Source of the DNA: JBQTIP01 sp052388025
GTDB lineage: Bacteria; Actinomycetota; UBA4738; HRBIN12
DNA length: 16,095 bases
Reading direction: 5' to 3'
Assembly (NCBI GenBank): GCA_052388025.1
Contig: JBQTIP010000182.1
Span: 1 to 16,095 of the forward strand
Shown: positions 7,862 to 15,315 of the stretch, one piece after another
Layout of the letters: each line of letters begins with the position of its first letter
Numbering within the stretch: position 1 is the stretch's first letter
The notes under the pieces: generated by a model
What the model saw: the letters and a program-made list of their open reading frames with translations, nothing else
The model's database searches: none
What the model was told of the DNA's origin: nothing
Position numbers and translations under genes: made by a program

Positions 7862-8773
7862 ATGAGACTTGACCGGATCTTTCTTGCGGAGCACGCCTCG
7901 CACGTTTCCGACGGCGTGGAGGAGCGCGCGTTCTTAATGGAGATCGGCCGCGACCGGTGCTTCGCGCTCCTGTATCTTCCGCGCGAGCCGCGGTCCCTCG
8001 GGTTCCTGGCCTGCCATTCCTACGGCTTGGAGCTCATCACGCTCCGTCGAGCCGAGCGGGCGATCGGGCTGACCCTGGCGAGGCTCGGCTATCCGGTGCT
8101 CTCCTTCCACCGCCGGGCCTACGGGGACTCCACCGGGTCGCTCGCCGACGCCACGCTCGAGTCTCAGTTGGAGGATGTTCGCGCCGCCGCCGAGCGCCTC
8201 TCCGCCGAGGCGGGGACGTCGCAGCTCGGGCTGTTCGGGGCCCGATTCGGCGGTCTGTTGGCGGGCGTGGCGGCCTCCGAGGGCGGGATCGAGCGGCTGT
8301 TGCTCGTGAACCCGGCGCTGAAGGGCCGGGACTACGTGCGCCAGATGATCAGGGAGATGCACATGGTACAGATCGCGATCCAGGGCGGGGAGTCGCGGCG
8401 GTCAATGGACGAGATCATGCGGTCGCTGCAGGACGAGGGCGTGGTGGACGTCTTGGGCTATCCGATCTACCGCGGTCTCTTCGACGACCTGTCTGCGGTG
8501 GATTTCACGGCCGATGTCGGGGAGTTCTCCGGCCAGGCGCTCGCCATTCAGGTCTCGAAGGGCACGACCGTCCAGCGTGACCTGACGTCCTTCGCCCAGA
8601 GGGTCCAGGCCGGAGGAGGCGGATGCCGGATCGAGCTGGTTCGGGAGCCGGCCGGGGCGCACTTCGGCGGAGCGGCGTTCGTGAGCACCGGCGATCCCAC
8701 GGCGCGCGTGGACGTGCAGGCGCCGATCCTCGAGCGCATCTCGAGCCTCACCGCGGAGTGGATGCAAGCGTGA
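7862..8773 (+). CDS. Alpha/beta-hydrolase-fold protein resembling exosortase A-associated hydrolase 2, with Arg at the nucleophile position
   Basis: This 303-residue protein has the alpha/beta-hydrolase pattern: an oxyanion-region strand (GFLACHSYG, about 47-55), RAYGDSTG (85-92, the family's GDS.G turn), a nucleophile elbow at GARFG (126-130), LLLVNPALKGRDYVRQM (146-162) and a late AGAHFGG with H267. The elbow carries R128 instead of Ser. As I recall, exosortase A-associated hydrolase 2 proteins also have a G-L-R-L-G-like elbow and a similar P-x-L-x-G segment, and sit beside a hydrolase 1 gene, as here. A classical serine hydrolase mechanism is therefore unlikely; it may act as a non-catalytic partner. 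ATG at 7862 lies a rather long 15 bases after GGAAGGAG (about 7840-7847). It overlaps the next gene by four bases, implying translational coupling. Confidence 0.8.
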   Translation: MRLDRIFLAEHASHVSDGVEERAFLMEIGRDRCFALLYLPREPRSLGFLACHSYGLELITLRRAERAIGLTLARLGYPVLSFHRRAYGDSTGSLADATLESQLEDVRAAAERLSAEAGTSQLGLFGARFGGLLAGVAASEGGIERLLLVNPALKGRDYVRQMIREMHMVQIAIQGGESRRSMDEIMRSLQDEGVVDVLGYPIYRGLFDDLSAVDFTADVGEFSGQALAIQVSKGTTVQRDLTSFAQRVQAGGGGCRIELVREPAGAHFGGAAFVSTGDPTARVDVQAPILERISSLTAEWMQA

Positions 8774-9627
8774 GCTATGAGGAATTCCCCAGCTTTGTGC
8801 CGATGGGCGACGATCGGCTGTGCGCCGTCGTGTGCGTACCGGAGTCCGGCGGCGAGGATCTCGGCGTGGTCCTGCTGACCGGCGGCAACTACACGAGGAC
8901 CCACCGGAACAGCATGTGGGTCAGAACAGCCCGCGCGCTGGCGGAACGCGGGTACCCGTCGATCCGGGTGGACTACCACGGTGTGGGGGACAGCACGGGG
9001 AGGGCCCGGTTCGAGCTCGAGGCGCCGTTCGGGGAGGACGCCGAAGCCGCCGCTCGATTCCTGCAACGCGCCGTGGGCGTCCCGAAGGTGGCCCTGGTCG
9101 CCACGTGCTTCGGGGGGCGCAGCGCCATGGCCGCCGCCGCTCGGCATCCGGACGTGATCTCGGCCACCATCTTCCCGGTCCCTCTACTGATCCCCAGCGA
9201 GCCGGGCGCGGTGCCGGTCCGATCCAAGATCCTGCGGTGGATGCGCAGGTGGGGGTGGGTCGGCCGCTTCCTGCGCCGCCCGGCCGTGCGCAAAGCGCGT
9301 TCCAAGGCGGCCGCACGCCGCGAGCGCCCTAGCGAGATCGTGAGCCCGCGGTTCAAGCGCGACCTGGCAGCGTTCCTCGAGCGCGGAGACGTACGGTTTG
9401 TCTACGGGGAGCACACCCTCGAGCTCAGGGACCTCCGGTCGTGCCTAGCGGAGATCGACGGCCACATCGGGACCGGCCGGCGCGACCGGATCCGCGTGGA
9501 CATCGTGCCGGGCACCGACCTCAACCGATTCCAGTCCCTCGAAGATCAGGAAATCGTCGTGAGTCGCTCGGTGGCGTCGGTGGACGAGGCCTTCCGGTCC
9601 CTCGCAGGCGCTTCCGGAAGGGCGTGA
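8770..9627 (+). CDS. Alpha/beta-hydrolase-fold protein resembling exosortase A-associated hydrolase 1, with Cys at the nucleophile position (possible acyl shuttle)
   Basis: This 285-residue protein shows GVVLLTGGNYTRTHRN (about 32-47), DYHGVGDSTG (68-77) and a nucleophile elbow ATCFGG (111-116) with C113. Cysteine at this position is, as I recall, seen in exosortase A-associated hydrolase 1 proteins. The usual catalytic His near the C-terminus is not evident: the matching segment reads PGTDLNRF, with Asn where HxF is expected. The GTG at 8770 overlaps the preceding TGA (GTGA), and ATG at 8803 is a shorter alternative. A frame extension to 8623 would run deep into the previous gene. Alpha/beta-hydrolase proteins such as CouN7 shuttle pyrrolyl groups from carrier protein to sugar, so an acyltransfer role is conceivable in this locus. 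Family confidence is good; activity is unknown. Confidence 0.78.
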   Translation: MSYEEFPSFVPMGDDRLCAVVCVPESGGEDLGVVLLTGGNYTRTHRNSMWVRTARALAERGYPSIRVDYHGVGDSTGRARFELEAPFGEDAEAAARFLQRAVGVPKVALVATCFGGRSAMAAAARHPDVISATIFPVPLLIPSEPGAVPVRSKILRWMRRWGWVGRFLRRPAVRKARSKAAARRERPSEIVSPRFKRDLAAFLERGDVRFVYGEHTLELRDLRSCLAEIDGHIGTGRRDRIRVDIVPGTDLNRFQSLEDQEIVVSRSVASVDEAFRSLAGASGRA

Positions 9628-9631
9628 GGAC

Positions 9632-10627
9632 GTGGACGCGCGGCCTCTGCAGCGGCGAAGTGGGCCACCCGTGTTCATCGTGGGTTCCGGCCGGTCGGGA
9701 AGCGCGATGCTCCGGCTCATGCTCGATGCGCACCCGGATCTCGCCATGGCGCCGGAGTCGCACTTCATCCCATCCGTGTTCGCCGTCAGGGATCGGTACG
9801 CGACCCAGAACGGCCTGGACGTGGAACGCCTGGCCGGGGACATCATGCGCACCACCCGCTTCCGGGACTGGAAGATCCCCGAGGAGGCGGTGTTGCTGCG
9901 CGTGAGCGCGCTTGCCGCGCCGGGCCTCGCGGACGTGGTGGACGCGGTGTTCATGGCGTACGCAGATCGCCACGGCAAATCGCGGTGGGGTGACCAGACG
10001 CCCGGCTACGTGCTGGACATGGCCCTGCTCGGGGGTCTCTTCTCGGACGCTCGCTTCATCCACCTGATCCGGGACGGAAGGGACGTCGGCCTCTCCCTGA
10101 TGCAAGTTGCATGGGGGCCCCGTCGGCTCTCGGAGGCGGCGGAGGTGTGGGCCCACCGGGTTCGCGCCGGCCGAGCATCCGGCAAGCTCCTCGGCGCCGA
10201 TCGCTACCGTGAGGTGCGCTACGAAGCGCTTGTCGACGATCACGAGACCGAGCTTCGGGCCCTCTGCCCGTTCCTGGAGCTCGAGTACCGACCGCAGATG
10301 CTGCGTTACCTCGAGCAGGGCGTGGAATCGATCCCCGCCCGAGAGCGGCGGCACCACGCCCATGAGGGCGAGCCCCCGACTCGGGGCCTCCGGGACTGGC
10401 GCCGGGACATGCCGCCCGAGGATCTCGCCCTCTTCGAGGCCATCGCGGGTCGCGAGCTGACCGATCTCGGCTACGAGCGGGCATACGACCAGATCCCGCT
10501 GTCCGCCCGGATGCGGGCGGGAGAGGGCCGGATGACCGATCGCGTTTCCCGTACCGCCAGACGGCTCCGGCATCGAGCCGCGCGGGCGGTGAGGCGGGAC
10601 GCGTTGCCGCCCCCGAGACGGTGGTGA
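9632..10627 (+). CDS. PAPS-type sulfotransferase (Sulfotransfer_3-like), first of a tandem pair
   Basis: This 331-residue protein has the two PAPS-binding signatures: a 5'-phosphosulfate loop GSGRSGS (18-24) near the N-terminus and a 3'-phosphate motif LIRDGRDVGLS (145-155). ESHFIPS (42-48) and RWGDQTP (118-124) are shared with the next gene. Such enzymes transfer sulfate from PAPS to hydroxyls of glycans, lipids or small molecules. Two positions differ from the paralogue: RSGS in place of RSGT, and GDQTP in place of GDKTP. The C-terminus is an Arg-rich basic tail (HRAARAVRRDALPPPRRW) that might bind membrane or polyanions. The GTG start lies four bases after the previous stop, suggesting coupled translation. 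The acceptor is unknown; the exporter downstream suggests a glycan or glycolipid. Confidence 0.85.
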   Translation: MDARPLQRRSGPPVFIVGSGRSGSAMLRLMLDAHPDLAMAPESHFIPSVFAVRDRYATQNGLDVERLAGDIMRTTRFRDWKIPEEAVLLRVSALAAPGLADVVDAVFMAYADRHGKSRWGDQTPGYVLDMALLGGLFSDARFIHLIRDGRDVGLSLMQVAWGPRRLSEAAEVWAHRVRAGRASGKLLGADRYREVRYEALVDDHETELRALCPFLELEYRPQMLRYLEQGVESIPARERRHHAHEGEPPTRGLRDWRRDMPPEDLALFEAIAGRELTDLGYERAYDQIPLSARMRAGEGRMTDRVSRTARRLRHRAARAVRRDALPPPRRW

Positions 10628-10653
10628 GGTCCCGTGGCGCTCCCGACCCTCCG

Positions 10654-11649
10654 ATGAGCGAGACCGCCGGCTCTCGCTCGAGCTCGCCGCTCTTCGTAGT
10701 CGGATGCGGCCGTTCGGGAACGACAATGCTCCGGCTGATGCTGGACTCCCATCCGGACCTCGCCATCCCCGGCGAGTCGCATTTCATCCCGCCCCTTTGG
10801 GCGGCGCGAGATCGGTACGTGTCCGGCGGAACGTTCCGGGCGGCCCGGCTCGCGTCCGACATCATGAGAACGCCGCACTTCCGGCTCTGGGGGATCCCCG
10901 AGGAGGTGGTCCGCCGGCGGATCGAGTCCCTGCGAGCGTCCGGGTTCGCGGAGGCCGTCGAGGCCGTCTTCCTCGCCTACGCGGACGCTCACGGCAAGGT
11001 CCGGTGGGGGGACAAGACCCCGATCTACGTGCTCTCGCTCCCGCTGCTCGGCGCGCTTTTCCCGACCGCCCGCTTCGTCCATCTGATCCGGGACGGGAGG
11101 GACGTGGCGCTCTCGTACCTCTCGGTCCCTTGGGGGCCGGCGACGATCTGGCAGGCCGCGAGGAAGTGGCGAAGGGACGTTGCGAGCGGCCGGCGAAGCG
11201 GCCGGGCGCTCGGGGACAGATACATCGAGATCAGATATGAGGCCCTGATTCGGGATCCGCGAGAGGTCCTCGAGACCGTGTGTGCGTTCGCCGGCCTCTC
11301 GTTCGACGAGGTCATGCTCGACTATCACCGTGATGGTGAGCAGCGACTTCAGTCACCGCCGGACGGAGTGCCGTTCCACGCGGCGGCGGCACGGCCTCCC
11401 ACCAAGGGGATGCGGGACTGGCGGACCCAGATGTCCCCGAGCGACGTCCGGGCGTTCGAGGCGGTCGCCGGAGACGTCCTGGCCGAGCTGGGCTACGCAC
11501 GGCGTCATACGACGATGCCGGTGACAATGCGGGCGCATGCCAGCCTGAGGGTCCGCTCGCTCGATCTCTGGGCCGCGGGGAGCGGTGCGAAGAAGGCCGT
11601 CGTCCGCCGGCTGAGCAGCCGCCCGATCACCACCATGGACCGCGGCTGA
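10654..11649 (+). CDS. PAPS-type sulfotransferase (Sulfotransfer_3-like), second of a tandem pair
   Basis: This paralogue of the preceding gene, about half identical by eye, carries GCGRSGTTMLRLML (17-30), ESHFIPP (41-47), RWGDKTP (117-123), LIRDGRDVALS (144-154) and RYEAL, a segment common in this family. Its motifs are closer to the textbook sequence than those of its neighbour. I chose ATG at 10654 because it gives 331 residues, exactly the length of the paralogue, with a matching short leader before the first strand. GTG at 10621 or 10624 overlaps the upstream stop and remains possible; none of the three has a strong ribosome site. The gene is followed by a hairpin and a 95-base gap, so it may end a transcription unit. 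Acceptor unknown. Confidence 0.85.
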   Translation: MSETAGSRSSSPLFVVGCGRSGTTMLRLMLDSHPDLAIPGESHFIPPLWAARDRYVSGGTFRAARLASDIMRTPHFRLWGIPEEVVRRRIESLRASGFAEAVEAVFLAYADAHGKVRWGDKTPIYVLSLPLLGALFPTARFVHLIRDGRDVALSYLSVPWGPATIWQAARKWRRDVASGRRSGRALGDRYIEIRYEALIRDPREVLETVCAFAGLSFDEVMLDYHRDGEQRLQSPPDGVPFHAAAARPPTKGMRDWRTQMSPSDVRAFEAVAGDVLAELGYARRHTTMPVTMRAHASLRVRSLDLWAAGSGAKKAVVRRLSSRPITTMDRG

Positions 11650-11651
11650 GA

Positions 11652-11682
11652 CGCGGCCGGCAGGGATGATTTTGGGGCCGCG
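11652..11682 (+). terminator. Inverted repeat just after the sulfotransferase stop (weak candidate terminator)
   Basis: CGCGGCC (11652-11658) is perfectly complementary to GGCCGCG (11676-11682) across a 17-base loop, three bases after the stop codon. There is no T-tract after the second arm, so intrinsic termination is uncertain. It sits in the first sizeable gap for several genes. Confidence 0.3.
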
Positions 11683-11688
11683 ATGGGC

Positions 11689-11717
11689 TTGACCAGGGGC
11701 ACCCGAAGGGGTCGACT
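11689..11717 (+). promoter_or_regulatory. Weak sigma-70-like promoter candidate upstream of the sugar dehydrogenase
   Basis: TTGACC (11689-11694) matches five of six bases of the -35 consensus and is followed, after exactly 17 bases, by TCGACT (11712-11717), which matches only three of six -10 positions. The position, between a hairpin and a strong ribosome-binding site, is sensible. The poor -10 keeps confidence low. Confidence 0.25.
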
Positions 11718-11730
11718 GCAACCAGAACCA

Positions 11731-11739
11731 AGAGGTGAT
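11731..11739 (+). promoter_or_regulatory. Very strong Shine-Dalgarno sequence that fixes an ATC start
   Basis: AGAGGTGAT differs by one base from GGAGGTGAT, the perfect complement of the 16S rRNA tail. It ends five bases before ATC at 11745, the first in-frame codon that could begin the sugar dehydrogenase N-terminus. The GTG inside the site (11735) is out of frame with that protein. This is the best ribosome-binding site I noticed in the window. Confidence 0.65.
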
Positions 11740-11744
11740 TCGCG

Positions 11745-13052
11745 ATCAAGGACACAGCCCACATAAGACGCCGGATCCTCTCCAACAAGGCGACGGTCGT
11801 CGTCATCGGGCAGGGCTACGTCGGGCTAACGCTCGCTTGCGCTGCCGCCGAGGCGGGCTTCTGCGTGCACGGCATAGACGTCGACGCGGCGAGGATCGCC
11901 GACCTATCCGGGGAGAAGCTCGTGGTCCCCGGCGTCCAGCAGGACGTCTTTCGAGCGGGCATCGCCAGCGGGCGGATCTCATTCACCGCGGAGACCGACG
12001 TGATCCGGGATGGCGAGGTGATCCTCATCTGCGTCCCGACCCCGGTGCGGGACGGCACCCCCGATCTGTCGCACGTGAAGGAGGCTTGCAGGGAGGTGGC
12101 CGAGCGCTTGCCGAAGGGCTGCCTGATCGTCCTGGAGTCGACGACGTATCCGGGGACGACCGAGGAGCTCGTGAGACCCATCCTGGAGGAGTCGGGGATG
12201 ATGGCGGGCCGCGACTTCCTTCTCGCGTACTCGGCTGAGCGGATCGATCCCGGCAACGAGGAATTCGGCCTCCGCAACACTCCCAAGATCGTGGGAGGGG
12301 TCTCGGCCGAGGCCACCGGTGTCGCGTCGCTCTTCTACGGGCAACTGATCGACAAGGTGTTCGCGGTCTCCTCGACTCGGGCGGCCGAGCTCGCGAAGCT
12401 CCTCGAGAACACGTTCCGGCACGTGAACATCGCACTGGTGAACGAGATCGCAATGATCTGTCACGAGATGGGGATCGACGTGTGGGAGGTCCTAGAAGCG
12501 GCGGCGACGAAGCCGTTCGGATTCATGCCCTTCTACCCCGGCCCCGGCGTGGGCGGCCACTGCATCCCGCTGGACTCGGCATACCTCGCTTGGCACGTGA
12601 GGCGAGATGCCGGGCATCAGTTCCGGGTTCTGGAACAGGCCGAGGACATCAACGCGCAGATGCCTGCGTACGTCGCGTCGCGGATCAGCGACGGCCTGAA
12701 CGAGGTCGGGAAGGCGGTGAAGGGCGCCAAGCTGCTGATCCTCGGCGTCTCCTACAAGCCCGATGTCGGCGACATCCGCGAGTCGCCTTCCATCAAGGTT
12801 ATGGCTCACCTTCACCGGCGCGGAGCGCGCGTCGGCTTCCACGATCCCTACGTGAGCGAGATCCAGCTGAACGGCGAGATCTTCGGCCGGACCGAGCTGA
12901 CGCTTCGGACCGTGGGCGGCGCGGACTGCGTCGCTATCCTCACACCACATCGGGCGTACGACTTGGACTGGATCGCCAAGGTCGCGACCTTGGTCTTCGA
13001 CGCGCGCAACGCGTTCGGCGCGAGCCGTCCACGGAACGTCGTCCGTCTATGA
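11745..13052 (+). CDS. UDP-glucose/GlcNAc/ManNAc 6-dehydrogenase family nucleotide-sugar dehydrogenase, probable ATC start
   Basis: This enzyme family oxidises C6 of a UDP-sugar twice with NAD to give a UDP-uronic acid for polysaccharide synthesis. From 11745 the product is 435 residues, the normal family length. It has the NAD-binding VVVIGQGYVGL (18-28), LICVPTP (94-100), ESTTYPGTTE (131-140), AKLLENTFR (217-225), the catalytic cysteine in GPGVGGHCIP (C273) and GVSYKPDVGDIRESPS (324-339). The GGHCIP form favours UDP-N-acetylhexosamine substrates (WbpA/WecC/TviB type), but UDP-glucose cannot be excluded. There is no in-frame ATG, GTG or TTG between the stop at 11736-11738 and the GTG at 11865, which would delete the whole GxGxxG motif. 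ATC at 11745, or a miscalled ATG, fits the ribosome site and the family N-terminus. It overlaps the next gene by ATGA. Confidence 0.88.
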   Translation: MKDTAHIRRRILSNKATVVVIGQGYVGLTLACAAAEAGFCVHGIDVDAARIADLSGEKLVVPGVQQDVFRAGIASGRISFTAETDVIRDGEVILICVPTPVRDGTPDLSHVKEACREVAERLPKGCLIVLESTTYPGTTEELVRPILEESGMMAGRDFLLAYSAERIDPGNEEFGLRNTPKIVGGVSAEATGVASLFYGQLIDKVFAVSSTRAAELAKLLENTFRHVNIALVNEIAMICHEMGIDVWEVLEAAATKPFGFMPFYPGPGVGGHCIPLDSAYLAWHVRRDAGHQFRVLEQAEDINAQMPAYVASRISDGLNEVGKAVKGAKLLILGVSYKPDVGDIRESPSIKVMAHLHRRGARVGFHDPYVSEIQLNGEIFGRTELTLRTVGGADCVAILTPHRAYDLDWIAKVATLVFDARNAFGASRPRNVVRL

Positions 13053-13339
13053 CGACCGAGCAGCCTCGCGTCCGGCAGTCGCCGGGGGCCCTGGCACGCT
13101 CCGTGGGAGGCGAGGTCCTGCTGGCCGCTCCGGATCGGGAGGGTGTGGACGTCCTGTCGGAGACCGCGGCCCTCGTCTGGAGCCTCCTCGATAGGCCCCG
13201 GAGCCTGGACGAGCTGGTCGACGTCCTGGGCGAGCGCTTCGCGGGCTCTCGCGAGGCCATAGCCAGAGACGTCGGCTCGCTCGTGGACGACCTGGTGCGG
13301 CGCGGCTTCATCGAAGCGGTCGGTCAACCGGATGCTTGA
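13049..13339 (+). CDS. PqqD-family protein
   Basis: This 96-residue protein has the PqqD core: an N-terminal strand region, then LLAAPDREGVDVLSETAALVW, a helix with LDELVDVLGERF, and DVGSLVDDLVRRGFI. PqqD in PQQ synthesis chaperones a precursor peptide for a radical SAM enzyme. PqqD-like proteins also occur in polysaccharide and HPr-kinase-related loci, where their partner is not understood. No radical SAM gene, precursor peptide or HprK-like kinase is visible here. The ATG overlaps the upstream stop by four bases, and the gene overlaps the next by eight, so the three form one translated block. Its likely partner is therefore the adjacent nucleotidyltransferase-family protein. Confidence 0.82.
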   Translation: MTTEQPRVRQSPGALARSVGGEVLLAAPDREGVDVLSETAALVWSLLDRPRSLDELVDVLGERFAGSREAIARDVGSLVDDLVRRGFIEAVGQPDA

Positions 13340-14453
13340 TCCGACTCCTCCGGCGCTCGTTCGCAGCATCGCCGGATTCGGGCTGCCCCGCGAGACCGAG
13401 GCCGATCCCATCCATGTTGGGGACGAGCCGTGGCCCGCAGTGCTAGAGGGCCTGGTCACCCAGCACCTGACGGGCATCGCCATCGCCGGTGGGAACGCGG
13501 GGTGGCTCCGCCTGTCCGATCGGCAGATGCAGGAGACGTTGGAACGGCACAAGGAAGCCATGTGCTGGGATCTCCTCCTCGAGCGCAGGCTGCTGTCGGT
13601 TGTAGACGCGTTCGAGCGCGCGGGGGTTGAGGTCGTCGTGCTCAAGGGATCCGCGCTCGCTCACAGCTTCTACCCCGAGCCGGGCTGGCGGTCGTTCGAG
13701 GATCTCGACCTGCTGGTCCCAACCAGGGATTGGCGACGAGCCTGCGGACTCCTGGAGCAGCTCGGATTCCACCGAGATCTCCCGGAGCCGCGGCCCGGCT
13801 TCGACGAGCGGTTCGGCAAGGCTGCGAGCCATACCGACGAGGCAGGGTTCCAGGTCGACCTCCATCGAACGCTCGTGCTGGGTGCATTCGGGCTATGGAT
13901 GAACCCGGACGACCTGTTCGATCGCACGGCGGAGTTCGCTCTCGGAGGGCGGCGGCTTCGACGGCTGGACGACACCGCCACACTTCTCCACGCGTGCATG
14001 CATGCGTCGCTCGGAGCCTGGCCGGTGCTCCTGCTGCCCCTCCGGGACGTGGCGCAGGTGGCCTGCAGAGGCCGGGTCGATTGGCCGGCGTTTGGTTCGC
14101 TCGCTGAACGTTGGAAGCTGCGGTCGGTCGTGCGTCATGCCCTCCGAACGGTGCGAAGCGAACTAGGGGTGGAGCTTCCGGCCGAGGCGGCGACACCCAT
14201 GATGATCGAGCCGAGCGCCCGCGAGCTGCGAGTGCTGCGGTCCTATGCGAGCAGCCGGCGCGGCCGGGGCGGGATGACGCTCTCCGTCATCCGCTGCATA
14301 CCGGGGTTCAGGGAGCGGGCTTTCTACGTCAGGGCGCTCCTCCTTCCGGACAGACAGTTCCTTGCAGCTCGCGGGGAGCAGAGCGCCACGCCGCCCTCGT
14401 ACGTGCGCCGGTGGCTCAGGCCGGTGCGGCGACTCATACGCCGCCGTTCGTGA
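13332..14453 (+). CDS. NTP_transf_5-family putative nucleotidyltransferase
   Basis: This 373-residue protein carries the family signature VVVLKGSALA (101-110, K105), R120, and FEDLDLLVP (122-130) with D124 and D126 as the probable metal-binding acidic pair. QVDLHR (174-179) supplies a third acidic residue, D176. These are the marks of the MNT/Pol-beta-like nucleotidyltransferase fold seen in PF14907. Members are common in exopolysaccharide clusters and next to small PqqD-like proteins, but as far as I know their substrate is unestablished. The C-terminal third is basic and helical (RRWLRPVRRLIRRRS). ATG at 13332 overlaps the PqqD gene by eight bases. A hairpin immediately follows its stop. 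Confidence 0.83.
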   Translation: MLDPTPPALVRSIAGFGLPRETEADPIHVGDEPWPAVLEGLVTQHLTGIAIAGGNAGWLRLSDRQMQETLERHKEAMCWDLLLERRLLSVVDAFERAGVEVVVLKGSALAHSFYPEPGWRSFEDLDLLVPTRDWRRACGLLEQLGFHRDLPEPRPGFDERFGKAASHTDEAGFQVDLHRTLVLGAFGLWMNPDDLFDRTAEFALGGRRLRRLDDTATLLHACMHASLGAWPVLLLPLRDVAQVACRGRVDWPAFGSLAERWKLRSVVRHALRTVRSELGVELPAEAATPMMIEPSARELRVLRSYASSRRGRGGMTLSVIRCIPGFRERAFYVRALLLPDRQFLAARGEQSATPPSYVRRWLRPVRRLIRRRS

Positions 14454-14478
14454 GACCCAGACACGGGACGGCTGGGTC
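14454..14478 (+). terminator. Inverted repeat directly after the nucleotidyltransferase stop (candidate terminator or attenuator)
   Basis: GACCCAG (14454-14460) pairs perfectly with CTGGGTC (14472-14478) across an 11-base loop, starting on the first base after the stop codon. No T-tract follows, so it may be a weak terminator, an mRNA-stabilising hairpin, or chance. It lies in an 88-base gap before the exporter genes in which I see no convincing promoter. Confidence 0.35.
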
Positions 14479-14541
14479 GGCAGAGCGTAGCCCGTCTCGC
14501 GTTCGAAGAGAGAAACGACCAACTACCGAAGGGAGTCCGAC

Positions 14542-15315
14542 GTGGTTCGACGGCTCTGGGAGCATCGAGCGCTCCTGGTGTCCTTCGCGCGGAGGCAGTT
14601 CCAGCTCCGATACCGGCAATCGTTCGCAGGGATTGCGTGGGCCATCGTGCCGCCCCTGGTAACGCTGGGGATGGCGACGCTCGTCTTCCACAGGGTTGCC
14701 AAGATCGATACGGGTGAGATCCCCTACAGCCTGTTCGCGTTCTCGGCCCTGGTGCCGTGGACGTTCCTTGCGAGCAGCCTCATTGGTGGACTGGGGAGCA
14801 TCGCCGGCTCCCAGGCGATGATCACACGCCTCGCCTTCCCTCGCGCCGTCCTGCCGCTCAGCATGATCGGGGTATCCCTTATCGACCTCGCCATCGCGAC
14901 GGGCACGTTCGTCCTGTTCGTGTACGTAACGGGCGAGGGCCTCCCGATCACGGCACTTTGGTTCCCGGTCCTTCTGGTGATCGAGATCGTCCTGATCTCG
15001 GGCGTTGTGCTGCTCGGAAGCGCATTGAACATCTTCGCGCGCGACTTCCGGGTGGCCTTCCCGCTGCTCGCGCAGGCCTGGCTGTTCCTCACCCCGGTGA
15101 TGTATCCGCTGAGCGCGGTGCCGGACCACTTGCAGGATGTCTACATGCTCAACCCCATGACGGGCCTCGTGGAGTCGTTCCGCGGCGTGCTGGTGAGCGG
15201 AAACGCTCCCGACATCGGGCTGCTCGGCCCATCGATCATCGGGGCGGTTCTGCTGTTCGCGATCGGATGGTGGTACTTCGGCGCCACCGAGCATCGCATG
15301 GCGGACGTGATCTAG
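14542..15315 (+). CDS. wzm: ABC-2 type polysaccharide/O-antigen exporter permease (Wzm/TagG-like)
   Basis: This 257-residue integral membrane protein has about six hydrophobic segments and the expected family features: an N-terminal amphipathic LVSFARRQFQLRYRQSFAGIAW (about residues 12-33), a long first membrane span, and near the end the characteristic LTPVMYPLSAVP and LNPMTGLVESFRGVL. It forms the channel of the ABC transporter that moves undecaprenyl- or lipid-linked polysaccharide across the inner membrane. The GTG start follows AAGGGAG (14529-14535). The ATPase gene begins on the base after its stop, so the two are co-translated. Wzm-type exporters handle O-antigen, capsule or teichoic-acid chains, which implies that a glycan is made by this locus or its neighbours. 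Confidence 0.9.
   Translation: MVRRLWEHRALLVSFARRQFQLRYRQSFAGIAWAIVPPLVTLGMATLVFHRVAKIDTGEIPYSLFAFSALVPWTFLASSLIGGLGSIAGSQAMITRLAFPRAVLPLSMIGVSLIDLAIATGTFVLFVYVTGEGLPITALWFPVLLVIEIVLISGVVLLGSALNIFARDFRVAFPLLAQAWLFLTPVMYPLSAVPDHLQDVYMLNPMTGLVESFRGVLVSGNAPDIGLLGPSIIGAVLLFAIGWWYFGATEHRMADVI

Noticed and set aside
9521..10726. Minus-strand frame of 401 codons opposite the first sulfotransferase
   Set aside because: It spans parts of three supported genes and carries no domain pattern.
11735..12238. GTG at 11735 as the start of a 167-residue protein or of the sugar dehydrogenase
   Set aside because: It is out of frame with the dehydrogenase, lies inside the Shine-Dalgarno sequence and gives a composition unlike any family.
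13049..13339. PQQ or RiPP biosynthesis from the PqqD-like protein
   Set aside because: No precursor peptide, radical SAM enzyme or peptidase is visible, and the neighbours are glycan-related.
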